DNA of 64,000 nt from Desulforegulaceae bacterium. Its GTDB lineage: Bacteria; Desulfobacterota; Desulfobacteria; Desulfobacterales; JACKCP01. A program made the position numbers and the translations under genes. The stretch is from NCBI GenBank assembly GCA_034006035.1, contig JAVETN010000008.1, positions 53,545 to 117,544 of the forward strand. The letters are read 5' to 3'. Numbering within the stretch: the stretch's first letter is position 1; each line of letters begins with the position of its first letter. Shown here piece after piece: positions 43,966 to 52,016 of this stretch. A model generated the notes under the pieces. It worked only from the letters and a program-made list of their open reading frames with translations, had not been told where the DNA came from and did not search any database.

Positions 43966-46424
43966 ATGTCCCCAAAAACCCGCCATAAAAATATTTGGAA
44001 TTTACCAAAATTTAACACACCAGCAGGGTTGGAAGAGTACCGGACTTGGCTGACAAACTTATTGATGTTGTTTGTAGTGATTGTATTTCCAATTGTTGTT
44101 GTGTTTTCAGGAAGCATTTTTTTTCAAGAAGAAATGTATTTTTTAATAATCCTTGATGCAATTATTTATTTTATCATCAGTCTTATATTCTTTTTAAAAA
44201 AAGAGTCAATGCCTATTCTATCTTATATTTGGCTTTTGCTCTTATACACAATACTGATTACATTTTTTGTAGCTCTTGGGCCACATTATATATGGGCTGC
44301 CTGGATGGTGATGGCAGCAGTGATGGCGGCTTTTCTTTTTGGTTTGCGAGGTGCTGTTTTTGCGGTTATTTTAAATATTTTAATCCTTATAGCCCTTTAT
44401 TTTACAATTGATGCTAATAATTTGGCATGGGCAAATGTATTTGCTGAGCCTTTTGGTAAGTGGGTAATCTTTATTATAAATGTTTCTTTAATCACAATTG
44501 TCAGCACTTTCCCCGTGGCATTTTTACTCAAAAGACTTGATATATCATTAAAACACGAAAAAAATGCTACTGAGACTTTATCAAAAGAGACAATGGAACT
44601 AAAAAAAACAATAAAGAGATTAAAAAATATACAGAAAATTTAAAGGCAATATTTGATAGTGCTCCAAATGTTCTTGCCCTTGTTGATGAAAATATAAGGG
44701 TTGAAATGATAAATCAAAAAGGTGCTGCTTTTGTTGGCAAGGATAAAGAAACTCTTTCAGGCCGTCTTTGCGGAGATGTTTTTAATTGTCAGTATATGTT
44801 TTACGGTAGCCAATGTGGTACAAATCCAAAATGTTCAGTTTGTCCTTTGAGAGACTATGTAGTGTCAACTTTTGAAACTGGAAAGACCTATACTGAAGAA
44901 GAGGGGCAGATGACCTTTTTGTTAAATGGACAAGAGACCACCATGGATATTCTTATTTCCACTTGTCTTTTAAAAATAAATAACAGCAAAAAGGTTTTAC
45001 TTTCCTTGACAGATATAACTGAACGTAAATCTTTTGAAACATCTTTGATGGAAAGCGAGAATCGATTTTCAGAAATGTTTGAACATATGTCCAGTGGTGG
45101 TGCTGTTTATGAACCAATAGAAAATGGTGAAGACTTTGTTTTTAAAGCATTAAACACAGCTGCAGAAGAAATATCCAATATTCAAAGAAAAGACGTTCTT
45201 GGCAAAAGATTGTTGGAAATATTTCCCATGATGGACAAGTCTGGTTTGTTTAGTGCTTTAAAGGAAGTTTGGAAATCAGGTGAGCCAATTCACTTGAACC
45301 CATTCTATTATAAAGATGCTTTTCGGGAGGGTTGGAGAGAAAACAGGATTTATAAACTACCTTCGGGAGAGGTGGTGGCATTGTTTGATGATGTTACATT
45401 AAGAATTGAGGCAGAATCAAAAATTAAAGAAAGTGAAATAAAATATCGAAGATTATTTCACAAATCTAATGACGGGATAGTTGTGCTCAACCTTAACGGA
45501 CAAATTCTTGACACTAATTTCAAGATAGAAAAGATGTTGGGTTATAAAAAAGAGGAACTTAACCAATTGAGTTTCCAAGATTTGCATCCTCATTTTGATT
45601 TGGAAAGACCAAAAAAAGCTTTTGAAAAAACAAAAACAAAAGGCCATTCAAGATTTGAAACAAAGCTTATCAAACGTAATGGAACAATAATTGACGTTGA
45701 GGTCAGTTCAAGTATTGTTGACAGGGAAACCGGCACTGTTCAAGGTATTGTCCGGGATCTGACTGATAAAAAGAAAATGGAAAAACGTGTAATTCAAGCA
45801 CAAAAAATGGAATCCATAGGTAACCTGGCCGGGGGCATTGCCCATGATTTCAATAACCTGCTATTTCTAATTATAGGAATATCTGAAATGCTTTTGGAAG
45901 ATTTGCCGCCAGAAAGTTTTCATTATGAAAATGTTCAGAAAATATTAAAGGCAGGGGAAAGAGGGGCAGGTCTTGTTAAGCAGATCCTTTCTTTCAGTCG
46001 TCAAGATAAATATATAAAAACCCCGGTTAGAGTTCAGCAAATTGTTGAAGAAGTTATTAAACTAATCCAGTCGACTATTCCAGCAAATATAGAAATTAGA
46101 AATTATCTTCAACCTGATTGTGGATTAGTTATGGCTGACCCGACTCAGCTACATCAAATTGCCATGAATCTTATTATCAACGCTCTTGTTATTTCAGATA
46201 TGAATATGCCTGGTATAACGGGCGTTCAGCTTGCAAAAGCAATGCTGGCAATAAGGTCAGACCTACCAATTATCATTTGTACTGGCTTTAGTGATCTTGT
46301 GAGTGAAAAAATGTGCGAAGATATTGGTATTAAGGGATTTTTAATGAAGCCCATTATTATGTCAGAAATGACAAAAGAAGTACGTAGAGTATTGGATGAA
46401 GCCAAGTACCAAAACCAGACCTGA
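43966..46424 (+). pseudogene. Hybrid sensor histidine kinase, frameshifted and internally deleted
   Basis: ATG 43966 has AAAGGAG upstream. Frame 1 encodes about six membrane helices and a coiled coil, then stops at 44643. The protein continues in another frame (KKYTENLKAIFDSAPNVLAL): a Cys-containing PAS domain, two more PAS domains and the DHp His box (GGIAHDFNNLL). One extra A in the A8 run at 44601-44608 would join the two frames. Farther on, NLIINA of the ATP-binding domain runs straight into LVISDMNMPG of a receiver domain, with no G boxes between. Nearly all of the HATPase and the first half of the receiver are gone. The receiver Asp and IICTGF/FLMKP remain. Both lesions argue for a pseudogene. 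The frameshift alone could be slippage or sequencing error. Confidence 0.8.
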
Positions 46425-46478
46425 ATCTCTTTTAGTTGACGATATATAAAGTTTTACAATCTTTAAAGAAGGTGTTTG

Positions 46479-47516
46479 ATGAACCAAAAATTTGATTTTG
46501 CAGTACCAGAATATTTTATAAATGACTTAAATAGTTTCAAATATTATATTTGGGGCATGGTGGCTTTGTGGACGGTGATTATTGGAGCCTTGTTCATATT
46601 TAACTCCATCAGCATAAAAAAAGCGTTTTCTTCCCTGGCTCGCCTGGAAGCAGTTGTCAGTTTTAATAAAGATACTGTTTACCGCCGTTGGGCAACCATG
46701 CATGGAGGTGTTTATATGCCGATTACAGAAAACACACCCCCAAATCCATATTTAAATGTTCAAGAGCGGGATATCTCAACTCCTTCAGGGAAACAACTCA
46801 CTCTTGTTAATCCAGCTTATATGACCCGACAAGTTCACGAGTTGGGCAAGGAACAATACGGACTTCAAGGCTATATCACGAGTTTAAATCCACTTAATCC
46901 AGAAAATATACCTGATCCTTGGGAAGCCAAGGCTCTGAAATCTTTTGAAAATGGAAAAACAGAGAAAGCATCTATTGAAACAATAAACAATATTCCCTAT
47001 TTTCGATTTATTCGAGCATTTGTTGTGGAAGAAGGTTGTTTAAAATGCCATGGACATCAAGGATATAAAGTTGGTGAAGTTCTAGGGGGAATAAGCCTGG
47101 CTGTGCCCATGGAGCCTTACCTGGAATCCGCATACAGGGGTAGGACACAAGCTGCCCAAGGCTTGGGAGTCCTTTGGTTTATAGGAGTTGGGGTGCTATG
47201 GGCAGGGATGGGATATATACAAAATAGAATTCGAGAAAGAGAAAAGGCAGAGCAGGAACGAGATCTATATGTTAAGGAGCTTCAGGAAGCATGGTCTGAA
47301 GTAAAAACTTTAAGCGGCCTTCTTCCCATTTGCTCTTTTTGTAAAAAAATTCGAGATGATAAAGGTTATTGGAACTCAATTGAAAGCTATATCCACAAAC
47401 ACTCTGAGGCAAAATTCAGCCATGGGATCTGCCAGGAGTGCATAAAAAAACATTACTCTGATTATGATATCAATGACAATAAGTCTAAAAAAGACGATGA
47501 ACCAATAAAGAATTGA
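46479..47516 (+). CDS. Membrane heme-binding sensor protein (Tll0287-like/DUF3365)
   Basis: A 345-residue protein. ATG 46479 is preferred over TTG 46476 (GAAGG ribosome site). A membrane helix at about 24-44 and another at about 226-246 flank a periplasmic DUF3365/Tll0287-like domain (RRWATMHGGVYMPITENT, LTLVNPAYMTRQVHEL) with CLKCH at 187-191, a c-type heme site. The cytoplasmic tail has a coiled coil and a CSFCKKIRDDKGYW ... GICQECIKKHY motif, seen at the ends of many two-component proteins and possibly metal-binding. No kinase or output domain exists, so it probably fed the now-broken kinase upstream or the GGDEF protein 6 bases downstream as a redox or gas sensor. Confidence 0.82.
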   Translation: MNQKFDFAVPEYFINDLNSFKYYIWGMVALWTVIIGALFIFNSISIKKAFSSLARLEAVVSFNKDTVYRRWATMHGGVYMPITENTPPNPYLNVQERDISTPSGKQLTLVNPAYMTRQVHELGKEQYGLQGYITSLNPLNPENIPDPWEAKALKSFENGKTEKASIETINNIPYFRFIRAFVVEEGCLKCHGHQGYKVGEVLGGISLAVPMEPYLESAYRGRTQAAQGLGVLWFIGVGVLWAGMGYIQNRIREREKAEQERDLYVKELQEAWSEVKTLSGLLPICSFCKKIRDDKGYWNSIESYIHKHSEAKFSHGICQECIKKHYSDYDINDNKSKKDDEPIKN

Positions 47517-47522
47517 ACAAAT

Positions 47523-50048
47523 ATGAATAAAAGCTTTTTATCAGCAATGATTGAAGAATCTTCATTTGCCTTTGCCTATCATAAAATAATTTTAGATGAA
47601 AAAAACAACCCTTGTGATTATGAATTCATAAAGGCTAATCATGCTTTTTTTAAGCTTACAGGTCTTTCAAAACAAACAATTATTGGCAAAACTCTAATTG
47701 AAGTTATGCCGGAACTTAAAACTTTAAAGTTTCAATGGATTAAGTTTTATGGGGAACTTGCAATTAAAGGAGGCAGCAAAACTTTTGAAGAGTATTTAGA
47801 GCCTTTTAAAAAATGGTTTAAAGTTTATGCTTTTTCACAAGGGGATGGTTATTTTTCAACTGTTTTTATTGATATTACTTTAGATAAACAAAAAGCAGAA
47901 GAGCTTGCAGAAAGGGAATTAAACTTCAGGACTTTTTTTGAAACTATTAATGACATTGTTGTTATTGGAAATAATCAGGGTAATGTTTTTTACACCAATC
48001 CCTCAGCAAGTAAAAAACTTGGGTATACTCCTGATGAACTTAATACAATGCATTTTTTAGATCTTCATCCTGAAAAATACAGAATAAAAGCTGAAGAAAT
48101 TTTATCTGATATGTTTGCCCAAAAAAGACGTTCATGTCCTTTGCCTCTTCAAAAAAAAGACAAAACAGAACTTCCAGTAGAAACAAGGTCCTGGCTTGGA
48201 AAATGGAATGGAGAAGAGTGTGTTTTCAGTATTTCAAAAGATCTTAGTAATGAACAGGAAGCACTGCAAAAATTTAACCGGCTTTTTGAAAACAATCCTG
48301 AATTAATGGCTGTGACAATTTTTCCTGAAAGAGTTTTTTCGGACGTTAATACTGCTTTTTTAAAGACCCTTGGCTATAAAAAAGAAGAGGTCATTGGCAA
48401 AAGGCCAAAAAATTTGAATCTTTTTGTTGAAAAAGCTGTTTTAAAATTTGTATTAAAACAGCTGGAAAGTAAAGGTTCTATTTACAATTTTGAGATGAAA
48501 ATCAGGACAAAATCAAATGAAATTTTAACAGGACTTTTTTCAGCTGAAAAAATTGAAAGTCAGGGTAAAACATATTTTTTAAGTGTAATGACAGATATTT
48601 CTGCCCAAAAAAAGGCAGAAGAAAAACTTCTTTATTATTCTAAAATGCAGCATATTTTAATGGACATTGCTTCAAAATATATAAATATTAGGCTTGATGA
48701 AGTTGAAATGTCAGTTAACAAAGCCTTGAGTGAAATTGGAAAGTCTTTTGGAGCAGACAGAGTTTATATTTTTGATTATGATTTTGAAAACCAGACCACA
48801 TCCAATCTTTTTGAGTGGTGCAACAAGGGAATAATTCCTCAGATTGATGAGCTTCAAAATGTTCCACTTGAAGGTCTTGATGACTGGCTTGATGCCCATT
48901 TAAAAGGAAATCCCATGTTTGTAAGGGATGCTTCTGCTCTTCCTGAAGGAAATTTAAAAAAGATTTTAGCCCCCCAGGATATTAAAACCCTTATCACAGT
49001 ACCATTAATAGATAATGATAATATTTTGGGATATGTTGGTTGTGACTGGGTAAGAACTTATCTTAAATACACAGAAATTGAAATTGATCTATTTTATCTT
49101 TTTGCACAAATACTTGTAAATATAAAACTTAGAATAGAAGCAGAAACTTCCCTTGTAAAAGAAAGAGAAAGGCTTACTCTTGCATTGAAAGGTACAAATG
49201 CAGGACTTTGGGATTGGTATATTCAAACTGGAGAGGCTGTTTTTGATAACCGCTGGGCAGAAATTGGAGGCTATTTATTGTCTGAACTTGAACCTGTAAG
49301 CATAAATACCTGGCTTAATCTTTGTCATCCTAAAGATTTGAAAATTTCAAAAAAAGCATTAAAAGAGCATTTTTCCGGTAAAACTGATTTTTATGAAGTT
49401 GAATTAAGAATGAAGCATAAAAACGGTGGCTGGGTTTGGGTTTTAGGCAGAGGCCGTGTTGTTAGATGGGATAAATTCGGGAAACCTTTGAGAATGACAG
49501 GAACCCACGTTGACATATCACAAAGAAAAAAAGCTGAAGAAATGATAAGACATCTTGCCAATCACGATGCCCTTACAGGGCTTCCAACAATCAGGCTTGC
49601 AAAAGACAGAGCCAGGATCGCAAATGAAAAAGCCAAGAGGAATAATAAAAAAACAGCTTTTATGTTTATTGATCTTGACGGGTTTAAGCTTGTTAATGAC
49701 AGCTTTGGTCATGAAGCAGGAGATTTTGTTTTAAAAGAAGTTGCCTTAAGATTTAATTCTTCTGTAAGAAAATCTGATACAGTTTCTCGTATTGGAGGAG
49801 ACGAGTTCCTTGTAATAATAGATGAAATAGAAAATTTAAATCCTGTTAAAAACATTGCAAAAACAATAATTTCAAAAATTTCCACACCTTTTATCTATAA
49901 TGGCAATGAAATAAAGATTGGATGTAGTATTGGAATTTCAATTTATCCAGATAATGGAGAAGAGATTGAAGAGTTGATAAAAAAAGCTGATGAAGCAATG
50001 TATTCAATCAAAAGATCTAGTAAAAAAGATTTTGCCTTAATTTGTTAA
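47523..50048 (+). CDS. PAS/GAF-GGDEF diguanylate cyclase
   Basis: An 841-residue cytosolic protein with no membrane segment. It has a PAS-like domain (about 1-115), a second PAS (about 135-245, NDIVVIGNNQGNVFYTNPSA), a third PAS (about 255-365), a GAF domain (about 385-540), a fourth PAS with PAC (about 545-665, GLWDWYIQTG ... MTGTHVDISQRK) and a GGDEF domain (670-841). RIGGDEF is intact and an I-site RKSD lies five residues upstream, so it should make c-di-GMP with product inhibition. There is no EAL domain. It follows the heme protein by 6 bases and probably shares its transcript. Confidence 0.92.
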   Translation: MNKSFLSAMIEESSFAFAYHKIILDEKNNPCDYEFIKANHAFFKLTGLSKQTIIGKTLIEVMPELKTLKFQWIKFYGELAIKGGSKTFEEYLEPFKKWFKVYAFSQGDGYFSTVFIDITLDKQKAEELAERELNFRTFFETINDIVVIGNNQGNVFYTNPSASKKLGYTPDELNTMHFLDLHPEKYRIKAEEILSDMFAQKRRSCPLPLQKKDKTELPVETRSWLGKWNGEECVFSISKDLSNEQEALQKFNRLFENNPELMAVTIFPERVFSDVNTAFLKTLGYKKEEVIGKRPKNLNLFVEKAVLKFVLKQLESKGSIYNFEMKIRTKSNEILTGLFSAEKIESQGKTYFLSVMTDISAQKKAEEKLLYYSKMQHILMDIASKYINIRLDEVEMSVNKALSEIGKSFGADRVYIFDYDFENQTTSNLFEWCNKGIIPQIDELQNVPLEGLDDWLDAHLKGNPMFVRDASALPEGNLKKILAPQDIKTLITVPLIDNDNILGYVGCDWVRTYLKYTEIEIDLFYLFAQILVNIKLRIEAETSLVKERERLTLALKGTNAGLWDWYIQTGEAVFDNRWAEIGGYLLSELEPVSINTWLNLCHPKDLKISKKALKEHFSGKTDFYEVELRMKHKNGGWVWVLGRGRVVRWDKFGKPLRMTGTHVDISQRKKAEEMIRHLANHDALTGLPTIRLAKDRARIANEKAKRNNKKTAFMFIDLDGFKLVNDSFGHEAGDFVLKEVALRFNSSVRKSDTVSRIGGDEFLVIIDEIENLNPVKNIAKTIISKISTPFIYNGNEIKIGCSIGISIYPDNGEEIEELIKKADEAMYSIKRSSKKDFALIC

Positions 50049-50205
50049 TTTTAGGTGGTTTGTTTTGGGTTAATCTTTTTAGATACTCATAAACCTTAGT
50101 CCAGCAATGTATTTATTAAAAAATTATAAAATAATGAGTATGCTCTTTAAAAACTAGGGTAAAAGCTGAAAACTAGTCAAATAACTAGCCCCACAACCAG
50201 CCAAT

Positions 50206-50940
50206 TTATAAATCCCCAAAAATATGTTGAAGTAAAACCGCAGCAGCAATTGAAGCAGTTTCTGCTCTTAAAATTCTTGGGCCAAGGCTTATGGTTTCAA
50301 ATCCTGCTTTTAAAGCAGCTTCTTTTTCATTATCGGTAAATCCGCCTTCAGGGCCTGTGATTGCAAGTATTTTTTTAGGATTTTTATATTTGTCCAAAAG
50401 TTTGGAGCTGGGAATTGTTATTCTTTCGTGAAACATTATTTTAAGGTCATAATTTTTTGAGGCTTCAATAATTTCATCAAAACTTTTTAGGTCTTTAATT
50501 TTTGGAAGGGTAGACCTTTCGCATTGTTTTAAAGCCTCTTTTGAAAGTTCAGCCCATCTTTCAATTTTATTTGAAATCTTTTTTTTATCAGGTGAACTTA
50601 TGCTTCTTTTAGAAATATATGGAATAATTTCAAATACACCAATTTCAGTTAAAGGTTTTATTAATTGATCGTTTTTTTTCCCTTTTATCATTGAAAAACC
50701 AAGGGAAATTTCTACAGGAGAATCACTTTTACCTTTTGAGGCAGAAAATATAGAAAAATGTGTCTCGTTTTTTTCAAGCTTTACAATTTTTGTTAAAAAA
50801 TCCATGCCTTTTCCATTTGTGAATATAACCTCATCATTTTCTTTCAGCCTTAATACATTTTTTAAATGATGGGATTCTTTTCCGCTTAATGAAAAAGAGC
50901 TGGTGGTTTCATCTAGCTTTTCATTATAAAATCTTCTCAT
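50206..50940 (-). CDS. rsmE: 16S rRNA (uracil1498-N3)-methyltransferase RsmE
   Basis: A 244-residue SPOUT-class methyltransferase. It has a PUA-like N-terminal part (HHLKNVLRLKENDEVIFTNGKG) and SPOUT knot motifs ITGPEGGFTDNEKEAAL and SLGPRILRAETASIAAAVLLQH. It methylates U1498 of 16S rRNA. Length is normal. It is convergent with the GGDEF gene across 157 AT-rich bases in which I see no strong terminator. Confidence 0.96.
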   Translation of the reverse strand: MRRFYNEKLDETTSSFSLSGKESHHLKNVLRLKENDEVIFTNGKGMDFLTKIVKLEKNETHFSIFSASKGKSDSPVEISLGFSMIKGKKNDQLIKPLTEIGVFEIIPYISKRSISSPDKKKISNKIERWAELSKEALKQCERSTLPKIKDLKSFDEIIEASKNYDLKIMFHERITIPSSKLLDKYKNPKKILAITGPEGGFTDNEKEAALKAGFETISLGPRILRAETASIAAAVLLQHIFGDL

Positions 50941-51107
50941 ATTATTTGCCTCAATTAATTTTTATGTTATTGTAAAAGGTGATTATATTTCTTTTCTCAT
51001 AATATATGTTTTCAATTAAGTAAAATTAAGGAATTAAATTCAGTTAAAAAGACAGTCAACCACTAGAAATTCAATAGAAATTTCTTTAACTTTGGAGTAT
51101 TTTTTTA

Positions 51108-51833
51108 ATGAACAATCCATCCGGTGATTCCAATAAAAACAGTTTAAAAGACGATTTCGACCTTTCCGATCTTGAAGAAGTCGTTATAAATGAAATTAAC
51201 TCAGATAGTATAAGTGATAATTCAGGCGATGAAGTTTTAGATTTGGAAAACTTCAGGCTTGATGAAGAAGAAATATTGGAGTTGGAAGAAAAAGTTGATG
51301 AAGAAGAAATCCTTGATTTAAACAAATTTAAAATTGAAGATGAAATTTTGGACTTAGAAAACTTCAAGCTAGATGAAGAAAAAATATTGGAGCTGGAAGA
51401 AAAAGTTATAGAAAATGAAGTTTTAGACTTAAATGGATTTAAAATTGAAGATGAAGTTTTAGATTTGGAAAACTTCAGACTTGATGAAGATGAAATTTTA
51501 GAGCTGGAAGAAAAAGTTGCAGAAAATGAAGTTCTTGAACTTACAGATAAATTAGATTTTGATGAAAGTTCAATAATTGATGAGTTTAGTACAGAGGAAA
51601 TAGTTGAAGATTTAGTTTTTGAAGAAAATGAATCTATTTCAAGGGAAGATTTTTTAGAAATAGAAAGTTCAGCATTAAATATTGATGAAAAACTGCTTGA
51701 AAAGGTTCTTGAAAAAGTAATTACTAAAATATTTGCTGAAAAAATTGATGCCCTTCTTGTAAAAACAATTGAAAAAACAGTTACAAAAGAAATTCAAGAA
51801 TTAAAAGAATCAGTGTTTTTACCTGAAAAATAG
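51108..51833 (+). CDS. Acidic tandem-repeat protein of unknown function
   Basis: A 241-residue, extremely acidic protein with no signal peptide. Residues 42-140 are 2.7 copies of a 37-residue unit of alternating EVLDLENFRLDEEEILELEEKV and ILDLN.FKIED, which itself looks like diverged half-repeats. The last 60 residues (DEKLLEKVLEKVITKIFAEK, then VKTIEKTVTKEIQEL) form an amphipathic helix pair, a C-terminal pattern also seen in PopZ-like and some regulator proteins; that similarity is loose. It has a moderate RBS (tttggag) and a strong terminator downstream, so it is monocistronic. Function unknown. Confidence 0.7.
   Translation: MNNPSGDSNKNSLKDDFDLSDLEEVVINEINSDSISDNSGDEVLDLENFRLDEEEILELEEKVDEEEILDLNKFKIEDEILDLENFKLDEEKILELEEKVIENEVLDLNGFKIEDEVLDLENFRLDEDEILELEEKVAENEVLELTDKLDFDESSIIDEFSTEEIVEDLVFEENESISREDFLEIESSALNIDEKLLEKVLEKVITKIFAEKIDALLVKTIEKTVTKEIQELKESVFLPEK
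51231..51530. repeat. 111-bp tandem repeat within the acidic protein gene
   Basis: Units begin at 51231, 51342 and 51453 (the third is partial). Units 2 and 3 are closest at the DNA level. The period is exactly 37 codons, so copy number could change without shifting the frame. Confidence 0.88.
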
Positions 51834-51857
51834 GGTTATAAGTAAATATAATTTTTT

Positions 51858-51880
51858 AAAACCGCTTTTAAAGCGGTTTT
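51858..51880 (+). terminator. Rho-independent terminator after the acidic protein gene
   Basis: AAAACCGCTT and AAGCGGTTTT form a perfect 10-bp stem with a 3-nt loop, followed by GTATTTTT. T-rich sequence on the other side could make it act in both directions. Confidence 0.85.
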
Positions 51881-52016
51881 GTATTTTTATAGAAAAATTT
51901 ATCGTCAAATAATGCTTTTAAAAAAAATTTTTACTTGCTAAATAAATGGGCTTGTAAAACAATTCGCGTCCTGAAAAGGAAAACGAATTTTGCAGTAAAC
52001 TAATTTGGAGTTAAAA

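Noticed and set aside
50049..50205. Dyad ATACTCAT ... ATGAGTAT between the GGDEF gene and rsmE as a terminator
   Set aside because: The two arms are over 30 bases apart with no T-run, so a functional terminator is unlikely.
52005..52016. Four-residue N-terminal extension of ValS from TTG 52005
   Set aside because: The codons consist of the TTGGAG ribosome site for ATG 52017.
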